Positions 25,606 through 34,690 of a DNA stretch of 64,000 bases are shown here, piece after piece (the stretch's first letter is position 1; the number at the start of each line of letters is the position of its first letter). The stretch is from Fibrobacteria bacterium AD312 (GTDB taxonomy: Bacteria > Fibrobacterota > Fibrobacteria > Fibrobacterales > Fibrobacteraceae): NCBI GenBank assembly GCA_001462345.1, contig LIUM01000050.1, positions 37,668 through 101,667 of the forward strand, given 5' to 3'. The notes under the pieces were generated by a model that was not told where the DNA came from, searched no databases, and saw only the letters and a list, made by a program, of their open reading frames with translations. The translations under genes and the position numbers were made by a program.

Positions 25606-26538
25606 TCAATCTTGAAGTTCTTTAGGTAAGTTAAATTTAGTGTTTTCTACCAAAGTTACTCGATTTTCTAGCTCAATATCCTTAAAATGATCTTTTATCC
25701 AATGGATTACCTCTTGAACTAACACTTCTGGAGCACTAGCTCCGCTAGAAACACCTACAGTTTCAATTCCTTTAAACCACTCTTGTTTAATATCGTTTAC
25801 AGAGTCTATAAGATGGCTAGGAATCCCTTTTTCAAGGCCTAATTCACATAATCTGCTTGAATTGGATGAATTTTTGGAGCCAACGACTAATAATAAATCG
25901 ACTTCAGAGGATAGCTCAGAAACTGCTTTTTGTCTGTTTCCTGTAGCATAACAGAGGTCACCTGCATCTGGCCCAATGATATCTGGAAATTTTGTTTTTA
26001 GAGCTTGAATAATGTCTTTTGTTTCTGCAACGGAAAGAGTGGTTTGTGTAATATAGGCAAGGGAAATATCTTTTGAAAAAGAGAGATTTTCAATGTCGTC
26101 TTTATTTCGAACAACAGAAATAGCCCCTTTGGGTAATTGGCCAAGAGTTCCTTCCACTTCGGCGTGCCCAAAGTGACCAATTAAAATCACATGGTGTCCT
26201 GCATCAAAGTGGCGTTTAGCGCTGGAATGGACTTTTTTTACTAGTGGGCAAGTGGCATCGAGAATTTTTAGATTGCGACGAATTGCATCTTGATAAACAC
26301 TTTCAGCAACACCATGAGCAGAAAAAATAACGGTGGCATTTTCTGGGACTTCGTTTAGATCTTCTACAAAGATAACGCCAAGTTTTTTTAGGTTATTGAC
26401 TACGAATTGATTGTGCACTATTTCATGGCGAACATAAATTGGAGCACCATGTTTTTCTAAGGCTTTTTCGACAATATGAATCGCTCGATCCACGCCAGCG
26501 CAAAAGCCTCTAGGTGTTGCTAGTAAAATTTTTTTCAT
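25606..26538 (-). CDS. ispH: 4-hydroxy-3-methylbut-2-enyl diphosphate reductase
   Basis: The 310-residue protein has the three iron-sulfur ligands at C13 (RGFCAGVDRA), C97 (DATCPLV) and C196 (DLCYAT), with the conserved histidine segments HEIVHN and GHFGHAEVEG. It catalyses the last step of the MEP pathway, making IPP and DMAPP. It is the last gene of a four-gene minus-strand operon, 4 nt after waaA. Confidence 0.96.
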   Translation of the reverse strand: MKKILLATPRGFCAGVDRAIHIVEKALEKHGAPIYVRHEIVHNQFVVNNLKKLGVIFVEDLNEVPENATVIFSAHGVAESVYQDAIRRNLKILDATCPLVKKVHSSAKRHFDAGHHVILIGHFGHAEVEGTLGQLPKGAISVVRNKDDIENLSFSKDISLAYITQTTLSVAETKDIIQALKTKFPDIIGPDAGDLCYATGNRQKAVSELSSEVDLLLVVGSKNSSNSSRLCELGLEKGIPSHLIDSVNDIKQEWFKGIETVGVSSGASAPEVLVQEVIHWIKDHFKDIELENRVTLVENTKFNLPKELQD

Positions 26539-26542
26539 GAAA

Positions 26543-27721
26543 TTAACCCTGAATTAAATCTTCGAGATAGGCAATAAACTGAGAATAAGACTCAGATATT
26601 TTTGCTCTTTCGTGGGTAAGAAATGTTTTGACTAAACGAATGTCTGGAAGGTCTCTCTTGGCGTAATCAGCGGTGGAACGTAGTTGAGAAAGCACTCCTT
26701 CACGTACAAGAGCATCTACGGTTGATTTGTGACCATGAGAATAAGGGCCAACACAAGTGGAAACGCCTAGTTGTAAGGGCTCCCAGAAATCGTGGACTCC
26801 AAGAGTTCTACTAAAAGAGCCGCCCACTACTGCTGTTTTAGATTTCTCTAATACTTCTACAGTTTGACCGTACTTTGAAACAAGCGAGACAGCGCCTTTT
26901 TGAACGAGAGGCCATTCTACAACTAAGAGTTCTTGGTCTCGTAATTCATTTCTAAAATGATCCACTTCTTCTAAACGCCGAGGAATAATCACAACAGATT
27001 CTTGTCTTTTGATAGAGGAAAGAGTCATTCGAAGCAGGCTGTTCCACTCTGAAAAATGGAAGGATAGAAAAGTGGTATCCACAGTTGGGTTCTGAGGCGC
27101 TTCTATTTCTTTTTTAGAGCGAACCCAAGGGAGTAATTTCCAATCGCCACCAATTTGAATTTTGGACGCGATTTCTGGAGGGCATTCAGAAACGAGACGT
27201 GATAAATCAGTACCTGATTGCATGCAGGCAAATCCAATGGCAGAAAAGTCACCCTTGCTAATAGCCATTTGGTAACGGCCAGAAATAATCGACACAGCAG
27301 GTTTTAAAGAGAGTTTACGCATGGAGGATAAGTAGCCTGGCCATAGCTCGTTCTCGGCAAGAACTAGGCCTATAGGACGGACTTTTTTGATAAAGCGAAC
27401 CATGGTGTAAGGGGTATCAGCGGGAGCAATACAGCAAGTAATATTCGCTCCTGATTGTTGTAAAAATTCAAGAACATCTGTTTTTTGTGTGGTGATTAAA
27501 ATTTTTGGGCAGTTCTTAATATCTTCTTGGATATATTTTGCGACATTGAGAAGCATACGACATTCCCCAAGACTAGCGCCATGAAGCCATAAAAAAGGAC
27601 CTTCTGGCCAAGGGCCATTGATTCTTTGATCTAAAGCGAAACGTTCATCTAGGGGTGCAATTTTAGAAGCGGCCATCCCGACAACTCCAACAACACTTCT
27701 TGCTAAGTCGAGAACGATCAT
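26543..27721 (-). CDS. waaA: 3-deoxy-D-manno-octulosonic acid (Kdo) transferase
   Basis: The 392-residue protein has the WaaA/KdtA N-terminal half with LWLHGASLGECR (catalytic glutamate, E53) and the VLAENELWPG motif, and the GT-B C-terminal half with VVGGSFSRTLGVHDFWEPLQ and GPYSHGHKS. It moves Kdo from CMP-Kdo to lipid A precursor at the inner membrane, consistent with a Gram-negative envelope. AGGAG precedes the ATG, which overlaps the stop of the methyltransferase gene by 4 nt. Confidence 0.93.
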   Translation of the reverse strand: MIVLDLARSVVGVVGMAASKIAPLDERFALDQRINGPWPEGPFLWLHGASLGECRMLLNVAKYIQEDIKNCPKILITTQKTDVLEFLQQSGANITCCIAPADTPYTMVRFIKKVRPIGLVLAENELWPGYLSSMRKLSLKPAVSIISGRYQMAISKGDFSAIGFACMQSGTDLSRLVSECPPEIASKIQIGGDWKLLPWVRSKKEIEAPQNPTVDTTFLSFHFSEWNSLLRMTLSSIKRQESVVIIPRRLEEVDHFRNELRDQELLVVEWPLVQKGAVSLVSKYGQTVEVLEKSKTAVVGGSFSRTLGVHDFWEPLQLGVSTCVGPYSHGHKSTVDALVREGVLSQLRSTADYAKRDLPDIRLVKTFLTHERAKISESYSQFIAYLEDLIQG

Positions 27722-28287
27722 ATCATATCTCCTATGTATCTTCTTAATATAAGTAGTAAACTAAAAAACAAAAGAAAACCCCATGTAGAGCGATCGGCTA
27801 AAATAGCGGAGTGAATGCTTCTTTTGTTGTTTGAAATGGGTTTTGAATCTGGTTTTTTTGGGAAAAATGCATTTGTTTTGTCTTTCCATGCAAGCCAAGT
27901 TTCCCCAAATTGGGTATATAAAAAGCGGTCTTCTAAAACGGAAAGAAAATAAATAAAAAGGATTAGTACAAAGGCAAAGATAAAAGAGGTGGTTATCCAA
28001 CCTAAATGCGTTAGTATAAAGCCACAACCAATCATCATATTGGAGAGATAAAGAGGATGGCGCAAATAAGCGTAAATGCCCGTATTTACCAAATAATCTG
28101 CAGTCAAAGACGATCCTCTGCTGTGTTCGCCAATACTTCGTCTGGCTTCAATTCTTATAACGATACCTAAAAGAATAAGAAGTAAGGCCGAAAGCGAATA
28201 AAATGGCGTCGTAGGCGGAAGAGCTAGGAGCAAGAGGGCTAGAAACCCAAGAATCCAACCTCTGTATTGATAGAGTATTTTATCCAT
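27718..28287 (-). CDS. Isoprenylcysteine/phospholipid methyltransferase-like membrane protein
   Basis: From the ATG at 28287 the protein has 189 residues and four to five hydrophobic segments. The sequence NTGIYAYLRHPLYLSNMMIG followed by an EDRFLYTQFGETW helix is the signature of the ICMT/PEMT-type methyltransferases (PF04191/PF04140), where the RHPxY stretch helps bind AdoMet. Substrate is unknown; location between an ABC exporter and waaA suggests lipid or envelope modification. Its start overlaps the ABC gene by 8 nt. Confidence 0.8.
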   Translation of the reverse strand: MDKILYQYRGWILGFLALLLLALPPTTPFYSLSALLLILLGIVIRIEARRSIGEHSRGSSLTADYLVNTGIYAYLRHPLYLSNMMIGCGFILTHLGWITTSFIFAFVLILFIYFLSVLEDRFLYTQFGETWLAWKDKTNAFFPKKPDSKPISNNKRSIHSAILADRSTWGFLLFFSLLLILRRYIGDMI

Positions 28288-29824
28288 CAATATTTACTCG
28301 GTGAAAGCGCTTGAGCATTGAATCATCCATTTTTTCATGACTAGATAATATAATCCATTTATTTAAAGCTTTTGCTGTATTTAAAAAATTATTCAATAAT
28401 GAGTCTTTGTCAAATCTTGAAATGTATGCAAAAGGCTCATCTAATAAAAGAATTTGGCTTTTGGAGGCCAATGCCCAAATGAGAGCAAGACGGGCTTTTT
28501 CTCCTCCAGAAAAGGAATTAGATGAAAAAACACCACGAACATTGGCTTGTTCAATAAAATCATTTAAATAGGGATTTTCATTTTGTTCAATAAGGTGCTT
28601 GAGTAAATAAAGGGGAGGTAATACAATGTTTTGCGCAATAAAAAAAACGCCTGCTTTGTTATAAAGCATAGGGTAAGTCATGGATCCTGATTGCCATTCT
28701 TCAAGACCTGCGATTAGTCGAAGTAACGTGCTTTTGCCAGCCCCATTAGGACCTGTAATTAGAACGGGCAAGTCTGTTTCTAACGAGATAGAATATAAGT
28801 TGAAAATGAATCTATCACTGCCTTCGTACTGAAAAGATGCGCTTGTGATTTTTAAGGCGTAGCCACTCGTTTTAACATCTCGTTTTTGACGAGGCTCTTC
28901 TACAAAGCGACTTAAAATGTTATAGGCGCTTTTAGCGGCACGTAATTGAGGAGAAATGCGAATACATTCTTTAACAGGTTTGTAACAGAGAATGACTGCT
29001 GAGCAATAAAGAATTAAGTCTTTGGGTTCCATCCAGGATTTTGAAATCATCCAACCACAAAAAGCTAAAACGCCTATCATGGCAAGGATAGAAACGCTCT
29101 CTATTAAAAAAGACAAAGAGGCTTGCTTAATGCCTGCTTCTACGCTTATATGACGTCGAGAACGAATGAGTTGAAGGAGTCGATTGATTTCAATGGTCTT
29201 CTCATAAGCGGAGCTCCAAAATCGGAAGACTTTTTTTATTCCTTCTAATTCGGATCGAAACTCAGCTTCGCTGTTCATTTGTTTTTCAACAATAGGACCA
29301 ATATTTTTCCATTTATTTTGTGTGTATGCAAGAACAGGTATTACAACAACGAATAAAAGAATGGTTAAGGGCCATGACAAATAAAATAAAACGGGGATAA
29401 AAATAACGAGTTGTAGAAAAGCCTGAAGGGTTTGCATAAAGGCTTCTCCGCTTAAAGGGATAATCCTTGTCGCTTCAAATGCTGCTTGTACTTTTGAATC
29501 ATTTTCAGGGAGATGAAAAAAACGAGGTTGAATACGTCTAAGAACGGCTAAAAAATACCCTTGTAAGCCAGATTCTAGCTGACGGAATATTTTTTGTGTG
29601 GTGGTCACTCGTGAGCGTAAGAAAATAAAACGCAGACAAATGAGTAAAATCATCATTAGAGTCCATTCAAGAATACTAAAAGGGGACGTTTCTGAAAGGA
29701 TTTCAACGAAAAAACGAATCCCTGCAAGTAGACCAGCATCAAAAAGACTAGCTAGAAGGGCGGGCCCAGATAATAGCAGAACAGCCTTAAAAATAGTCTT
29801 CTTTAGCAGGATTATTAAATTCAT
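28280..29824 (-). CDS. ABC exporter half-transporter (fused membrane and ATPase domains)
   Basis: The 514-residue protein has about six hydrophobic segments in residues 1-300, then an ATPase domain with Walker A GPNGAGKST (358-366), signature SFSGGEK (437-443), Walker B LLLDEP (459-464) and switch H496. This is the arrangement of ABCB/CydD-type exporters that work as dimers. It is the first gene of the operon with the methyltransferase, waaA and ispH. Export of a lipid or envelope precursor is suggested by the neighbours only. Shorter than the usual 570-600 residues mainly in the membrane part. Confidence 0.85.
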   Translation of the reverse strand: MNLIILLKKTIFKAVLLLSGPALLASLFDAGLLAGIRFFVEILSETSPFSILEWTLMMILLICLRFIFLRSRVTTTQKIFRQLESGLQGYFLAVLRRIQPRFFHLPENDSKVQAAFEATRIIPLSGEAFMQTLQAFLQLVIFIPVLFYLSWPLTILLFVVVIPVLAYTQNKWKNIGPIVEKQMNSEAEFRSELEGIKKVFRFWSSAYEKTIEINRLLQLIRSRRHISVEAGIKQASLSFLIESVSILAMIGVLAFCGWMISKSWMEPKDLILYCSAVILCYKPVKECIRISPQLRAAKSAYNILSRFVEEPRQKRDVKTSGYALKITSASFQYEGSDRFIFNLYSISLETDLPVLITGPNGAGKSTLLRLIAGLEEWQSGSMTYPMLYNKAGVFFIAQNIVLPPLYLLKHLIEQNENPYLNDFIEQANVRGVFSSNSFSGGEKARLALIWALASKSQILLLDEPFAYISRFDKDSLLNNFLNTAKALNKWIILSSHEKMDDSMLKRFHRVNIDG

Positions 29825-29900
29825 GGGTCATAAAATAGAATTTTTAAATCGGGAGCCTTTACAAGGAATAAATCTTTCCTATATTTGGCCCTACTAAGAT

Positions 29901-29973
29901 GCCTCCATCGTCTAGTGGCCTAGGACTCGGGATTTTCATTCCCGCAACAGGGGTTCAAAACCCCTTGGAGGTA
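29901..29973 (+). tRNA. tRNA-Glu (TTC)
   Basis: A 73-nt cloverleaf: GCCTCCA pairs with TGGAGGT (G1-U72 wobble), anticodon stem CGGGA/TCCCG with loop TTTTCAT gives anticodon TTC, and T-arm GGGGTTCAAAACCCC. CCA is not encoded. A promoter-like CTATATT lies about 17 nt upstream and a terminator follows at once. Confidence 0.95.
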
Positions 29974-29975
29974 CT

Positions 29976-30012
29976 AAAAAAAGCTCTATCTTTTGATAGA
30001 GCTTTTTTTATT
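29976..30012 (+). terminator. Terminator of tRNA-Glu
   Basis: AGCTCTATC, loop TTTT, GATAGAGCT and seven T residues directly after the tRNA. Confidence 0.92.
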
Positions 30013-30057
30013 TAGGTTACCTCTAAAAATTACACTGCTAAAAAATGGATTGTTTTC

Positions 30058-30954
30058 TTAACTTAATCCTATAAATATAAGGCCTAAAATAATCCCTGCA
30101 AAGGCAAGATACTTTGTTTTGCTTTTATGCTCTTTAATAATAAATATGCCCCATAGAAAGCTGATAATCACACTGGATCGTCTGATAACGGTTACAACAG
30201 AAACAAGAGCATCTGGGTTGTGTAAGGCTAAAAAGTAAAATCGATCAGCGAAAAAAAGCAAAAAACCGACTAAAAGCATTAGCGGGTGAAATTGAAAATG
30301 GCGATCTTTGGAAATGTTTTTTTTTCGATAGGCAAAAAAGCACATCATGGCAAATTGGATAATGCTCATGTAAACGTTAAACCAAAATTGCACGGTAAGG
30401 GGATCATACTTTAAGCTTTGAAGAAGGTATTTGTCATAAACACCACTACAGGCGCCTAAAAAGGCTCCTAAAAACATGGCTAAAATCCAAGGATTTCTAA
30501 AGAAAAAGCCAGTTTCTTTTCTGCCTGCGATGCTAAATAAGAAATAGCTGATGGCTGTAATGCCTATGCCTATCCATTGAAAAAAAGCAGGGCGTTCACC
30601 CATAAAAAGTACGGCCATAAAAATGGTAAATAATGGAGCACTTGCCCGAATGGGGGCGGTAATGCTTAAAGGAAGCCTTGCCACGGCGTTAAAGCTAAAA
30701 ACCCAGCTCGATGTAACAATTAACGCTTTTAAAAAGATGGGAAGTTGCGATTCTGCTTCAATTAGGGGAATTTTTCCCATTAAAAAGAATGGAAATAGGA
30801 TAATTACAGTGGTAAAGCTACAGAAAAAAAGAACAGGCCATACCGCATTATGGGATAAGGCCTTTTTTTTGCTGATGTCGTAAAAACCGAGGAAAAAAGC
30901 AGAACTAAAAGCAAGCAAAATCCAAATCATGCCATAAAGATAGCTTAGTTTCAC
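30058..30954 (-). CDS. EamA/DMT-superfamily membrane transporter
   Basis: The 298-residue protein consists of about ten hydrophobic helices in two EamA-like halves; the first half ends APLFTIFMAVLFMGERPAFF and the second ends near SFLWGIFIIKEHKSK, both typical of this superfamily. These proteins export or exchange small metabolites; substrate is not predictable. The assigned start is GTG at 30954; an internal ATG eight codons later is an alternative. Divergent from mscL. Confidence 0.82.
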   Translation of the reverse strand: MKLSYLYGMIWILLAFSSAFFLGFYDISKKKALSHNAVWPVLFFCSFTTVIILFPFFLMGKIPLIEAESQLPIFLKALIVTSSWVFSFNAVARLPLSITAPIRASAPLFTIFMAVLFMGERPAFFQWIGIGITAISYFLFSIAGRKETGFFFRNPWILAMFLGAFLGACSGVYDKYLLQSLKYDPLTVQFWFNVYMSIIQFAMMCFFAYRKKNISKDRHFQFHPLMLLVGFLLFFADRFYFLALHNPDALVSVVTVIRRSSVIISFLWGIFIIKEHKSKTKYLAFAGIILGLIFIGLS

Positions 30955-31004
30955 TTTTCTTTAAAAAAAATATTAATTTGTTCTCATTTAAACAGGAGAT
31001 CAAC

Positions 31005-31460
31005 ATGGATATAAAAGGTCAGTTTAAGGGTAAGGCAAGCAGCCTTATGGACGAATTCAAATCATTTGCATTTAAGGGTAATATTGTCGATATGGCAGTA
31101 GGTGTTATCATTGGAGGTGCATTTGGAAAAATAGTGACCTCAATGGTAAATCACATTATTATGCCAGTGGTATCATTAGTTATGCCTAACGGCACTAATT
31201 ATGCCGACTGGAAACTAGTTGTGAATCGAGGAACAGAAATCGTTGATGGTGTTGAAAAAGCAAAGGTGATAGAAATCCCTTATGGCCTTTTCTTAAGTGA
31301 AATTGTAAGCTTCTTAATCATTGCCATTGTGCTTTTCTTTGTGATTAAAAAGTTTCTTGGTTTTATGATGACCATGAAGAAAAAGGACGAGCCAGCACCT
31401 GCTCCAGCAGAACAAGTATTATTAGCAGAGATTCGAGATCTCTTAAAAGAAAAACGCTAA
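31005..31460 (+). CDS. mscL: Large-conductance mechanosensitive channel
   Basis: AGGAG 7 nt before the ATG at 31005 sets the start. The 151-residue protein has the MscL features: EFKSFAFKGNIVDMAVGVII (amphipathic helix and start of TM1), IMPVVSLVM, a periplasmic loop, TM2 (FLSEIVSFLIIAIVLFFVIK) and the C-terminal EQVLLAEIRDLLKEKR helix. It opens on membrane stretch to release solutes during osmotic downshock. Confidence 0.95.
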   Translation: MDIKGQFKGKASSLMDEFKSFAFKGNIVDMAVGVIIGGAFGKIVTSMVNHIIMPVVSLVMPNGTNYADWKLVVNRGTEIVDGVEKAKVIEIPYGLFLSEIVSFLIIAIVLFFVIKKFLGFMMTMKKKDEPAPAPAEQVLLAEIRDLLKEKR

Positions 31461-31471
31461 TGATATAATGA

Positions 31472-31498
31472 AACACCCCTAAAAAAGGGGTGTTTTTT
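31472..31498 (+). terminator. Terminator between convergent mscL and galE
   Basis: AACACCCCT, short A-loop, AGGGGTGTT and a T-run. The galE stop codon (31497-31499) lies inside the T-run. Confidence 0.88.
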
Positions 31499-32468
31499 AT
31501 TGTGATTGATAAGCCTTCCAAGTGGTTTCAATCAAGGTTTCCAAATCAGAGTGCTTGGCTTTCCAACCCATGAGGGAGTAAGCTTTAGAAGGATCAGCAA
31601 TTAGAGAAGCGGGGTCTCCAGGACGACGTTCTACAATTCGATAAGGAACTTTTTTGCCAGAAACTTTTTCTGCCATTTGGATGATGTCTAATACACTCGC
31701 TCCCTGTTGTACTCCAAGGTTCACAATAAAACTGGAGTTTGTTTTTTGGAGTTGTTTAAAAGCCATCGCATGGCCAACAGCAAGATCATTGACATGGATA
31801 TAGTCACGAACGCCAGTGCCATCAGGCGTGTCGTAGTCGTTGCCAAAAACCAAGAGCTCTTTTCGCTTTCCAATTAAGGCTTCCATCACGACAGGAATCA
31901 AGTTCGCTGGATTTTTTTCTAATCCGGTGAGCCTTCCTTTAATGTCATAACCAGCGGCATTAAAATAGCGAAGGGCAGCATACTTTAACCCTTTGAGCTT
32001 ATCGTACCAAGACAAGTATTGTTCTATGGCAAGCTTTGTATAGCCGTAGTAGTTTTCTGGATTAGTAGGGTGTTCTTCATTGACAGGCATGTATTTTGGG
32101 GCGCCATATACAGCTGCTGAGCTAGAGAAAACAAAATAAGAAACACCAGAAGCTATCGCTTCGTTTAAAATGTTTAGGGAACCAGTGATGTTATTTACGC
32201 TGTATTTTTCTGGAGCAATCATAGATTCTCCAGCCGCTTTAAATGCTGCTAAATGTACAAGCCCTTCAGGCTTAAATTGAGAGAGAAAAGAGTGGAGTGC
32301 TGAAGTATTTAGAATATCGCCTTCAAAAAAAGAGGCTTCTGAGAATAAATTTTGAGTTAATCCAGAGGATAAATTATCAAAAACAGCCACTTGGTGACCT
32401 TGATCTAATAGTTCTCTAACTGTATGGGAGCCTATATAACCAGCCCCGCCAATAACTGCGATTTTCAT
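31497..32468 (-). CDS. galE: UDP-glucose 4-epimerase
   Basis: The 323-residue extended SDR protein has the NAD-binding GGAGYIGSH (7-15), the SSSAAVYG strand and the catalytic Y141-x3-K145 (YGYTK). It interconverts UDP-glucose and UDP-galactose for envelope sugars and galactose use. A GGAGG site lies 5-6 nt before the ATG. In this window it could also help use the galactose freed by the GH2/GH27 enzymes, but there is no operon link. Confidence 0.95.
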   Translation of the reverse strand: MKIAVIGGAGYIGSHTVRELLDQGHQVAVFDNLSSGLTQNLFSEASFFEGDILNTSALHSFLSQFKPEGLVHLAAFKAAGESMIAPEKYSVNNITGSLNILNEAIASGVSYFVFSSSAAVYGAPKYMPVNEEHPTNPENYYGYTKLAIEQYLSWYDKLKGLKYAALRYFNAAGYDIKGRLTGLEKNPANLIPVVMEALIGKRKELLVFGNDYDTPDGTGVRDYIHVNDLAVGHAMAFKQLQKTNSSFIVNLGVQQGASVLDIIQMAEKVSGKKVPYRIVERRPGDPASLIADPSKAYSLMGWKAKHSDLETLIETTWKAYQSQ

Positions 32469-32585
32469 TTTTCCTCCGCGTTGTTTGGATATTATAGCAA
32501 AAAAGAGCTATTGAAAGCCGCTTTTTGGGCTAAAAAAGAGAAAATGAAAAAGGGGGTGTTGTAAAAGCTTGCAACAAAAAAAATA

Positions 32586-32713
32586 GGGAGCGAAGATTTA
32601 TCAATACTAGTTCAAGTATATTCTACACGTATCCCAATCCCACACTGGGGTTCTCCTCAAAAAGGAGAGCCCCAATTTTTTTTGAATGGGGAATAAATAT
32701 ACTTCGAGCTCCC
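32586..32713. other. Structured intergenic element, candidate small RNA
   Basis: The gap between galE and the OLD gene (32469-32805) holds a strong terminator-type hairpin on the plus strand: TGGGG and TCTCCT pair with AGGAGA and CCCCA (32646-32675), followed by eight T residues. The outer edges also pair: GGGAGC-GAAG at 32586-32596 with CTTC-GA-GCTCCC at 32702-32713, and AAGTATAT at 32614-32621 with ATATACTT at about 32697-32704. No protein frame fits. A short plus-strand RNA of about 100 nt ending at the terminator is one reading; a small inverted-repeat element is another. Confidence 0.5.
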
Positions 32714-32805
32714 TCCGAAAATCCATTTTATTTTTTTGAAGTGCGCTATTTTGCCTTTATTGCATAAATTTTCCTTTTTTCACTAGATTTGTGTATTTTC
32801 ATTAA

Positions 32806-34584
32806 ATGCAACCAGAAGCCCTTCGATTAAGTGAAATAACGATTTCTAATTTACGTTCTATTCGACGTGAAACGTTTCCTCTTAGCCATTTTACGGCTTT
32901 GATTGGTTATAATAATGCGGGAAAAACGAATATTTTGATGGGTATTCGCTGGCTTCTTTCTCATTTTACTTTAAATATTTCTTTTTTTGATGATGCTAAG
33001 ATTCCTGTAGAAGTGGAAGGCTTGTTTGAAGGTATTTCTGACGCTGTTATGGATCGTTTAGGGGAAGAAAAGGCAAAGGCAATTACGCCGTACTTGATTC
33101 ACGGGGCATTGCGAGTAAAAAAAATCCAACGGATTCCTGGAGATTTGAAGGAAAATATAGAGATGATGGTGTTTGTGCCTCCTCAAAAGCGTCGTCAGCA
33201 ACGCGTTTGGGAAGCTGCATCATTAGAATTTGTTCAATCTTTTGAACGACTTTTTCCAGAACCCATTGCTATTTGGGATTTTGAAGGAAATCAAGCTTTT
33301 ACAAAATTACTTCATGAGATTTTTAAGCCTCTTGAACGCCGTTTTGGCAATGAATTTAACGATTTAATTTTGAAGTTTAGCGATCTTTTATCTCCTTCTA
33401 GCGAAAGTAGGGCAGAAGAAATTAAAACATTTGATCAAGAAGTGAATCAAAAATTACACCCCTTGTTTCCTAGTGTGAAAGTGGAATTATCTATTCCTAC
33501 GCCTACTCTCGAGACGTTCTTGCAATCGGCGACTTTAAAAGTGATAGATGAAGATGATGGCTTTGAACGTAATATTGAAAGGATGGGAGCGGGTTCACAA
33601 CGTGCAATCCAAATGGCTCTTGTTCGTTATTTAGCAGAAGTTAAAAAGCATCATAATAATCATTACTTGAATCGGAAACTATTATTAGTGGATTCTCCAG
33701 AATTGTATCTTCATCCTCAGGCTGTTGAGTTAGTGCGAGTGGCGCTAAAAAATCTTTCTAATGAAGGGTTCCAAGTGGTTTTTGCAACGCATTCCGCTCA
33801 GATGGTTACCAGTGAAGATGTAAGTACATCTCTTTTAATTCGAAAGAATCGCAAACGCGGTACTTTTATGAGAAAGCGAATGGAAGACGCTGTTTATCAG
33901 GTGGTGCAAGATGCGCCAAGCCAATTGCAAATGCTTTTCTCTCTTTCTAATAGTAATGAGCTCTTATTTGCAGATTATGTTCTTTTAACAGAAGGTAAAA
34001 CGGAATGGAGAATTTTGCCTGCATTATTTGAAAAAGTGACAGGACAGTCTTTTGCTTTAATTAAATGTGCTTTAGTGCGTCAGGGCGGGGTAAGTAATAC
34101 GAGAAAAAGTATGCAAGTTCTCGATGCGATGGATATGCCTGTGCGGGCGATTGTAGATTTGGATTATGCATTCAATAATGCGGTTCATGATGGCTTTTTA
34201 GATAAAAAAGATCCAGATTTGCGTATTTGCATGGATTTATTTAAAGAACTCTCTTTTCAGGAAAAAATCCGCCTTGTCAATGGGGTTCCTGTGACAAAAC
34301 ACTCAAAAGTTACCGCATCTCAGGCTTTTGCGATGATGGCTGCAATGAAAGAGGCTGAAAAACCGTTAAAAAACATCCATGCTAAGCTTCGTAATAAAGG
34401 AATTTGGATATGGACAAAGGGTGCTATTGAAGAACATTTGGGTCTAGATGGCAAAAATGAGCGTTGTTGGAACCAGTTTGTGGATCGGATCAAAAAAGGC
34501 AAAACAGAATCGATTGTCCCAGATTATAGAAGTATTGAAGAACTATGTCGTTGGATTATTGAAGGAAGTCATGCGGCATTGTGA
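32806..34584 (+). CDS. OLD-family ATP-dependent endonuclease
   Basis: The 592-residue protein has an ABC-type ATPase head with Walker A GYNNAGKT (34-41), signature region near GAGSQRAIQ, Walker B LLLVDSPELYLHP (293-304) and switch FATHS. The C-terminal Toprim domain has LTEGKTE (E396) and DLD (D451, D453). This is the ATPase-Toprim order of OLD/GajA nucleases. No UvrD-like GajB or reverse transcriptase partner is adjacent, so it is a solitary OLD protein. A TATTTT box ends about 7 nt before the ATG and there is no ribosome binding site, hinting at a leaderless mRNA. Confidence 0.87.
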   Translation: MQPEALRLSEITISNLRSIRRETFPLSHFTALIGYNNAGKTNILMGIRWLLSHFTLNISFFDDAKIPVEVEGLFEGISDAVMDRLGEEKAKAITPYLIHGALRVKKIQRIPGDLKENIEMMVFVPPQKRRQQRVWEAASLEFVQSFERLFPEPIAIWDFEGNQAFTKLLHEIFKPLERRFGNEFNDLILKFSDLLSPSSESRAEEIKTFDQEVNQKLHPLFPSVKVELSIPTPTLETFLQSATLKVIDEDDGFERNIERMGAGSQRAIQMALVRYLAEVKKHHNNHYLNRKLLLVDSPELYLHPQAVELVRVALKNLSNEGFQVVFATHSAQMVTSEDVSTSLLIRKNRKRGTFMRKRMEDAVYQVVQDAPSQLQMLFSLSNSNELLFADYVLLTEGKTEWRILPALFEKVTGQSFALIKCALVRQGGVSNTRKSMQVLDAMDMPVRAIVDLDYAFNNAVHDGFLDKKDPDLRICMDLFKELSFQEKIRLVNGVPVTKHSKVTASQAFAMMAAMKEAEKPLKNIHAKLRNKGIWIWTKGAIEEHLGLDGKNERCWNQFVDRIKKGKTESIVPDYRSIEELCRWIIEGSHAAL

Positions 34585-34690
34585 CTTTTTACTGTGGACA
34601 AATAATCCATAGAAAGAAATTTGTAAGAAGTAAAAAAAGAGGGGTATTAAGGTATTTTCATAAATGGTCTATACAAAAGGAGATACTTTT

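Noticed and set aside
32586..32690. SRP (4.5S), 6S, tmRNA or RNase P RNA
   Set aside because: Conserved cores were looked for (GGAA tetraloop region, tRNA-like ends, P4 helix) and not found; only hairpins are visible.
32806..34584. Gabija system
   Set aside because: The nuclease resembles GajA in layout, but the next gene is a xylanase and no GajB helicase is adjacent.
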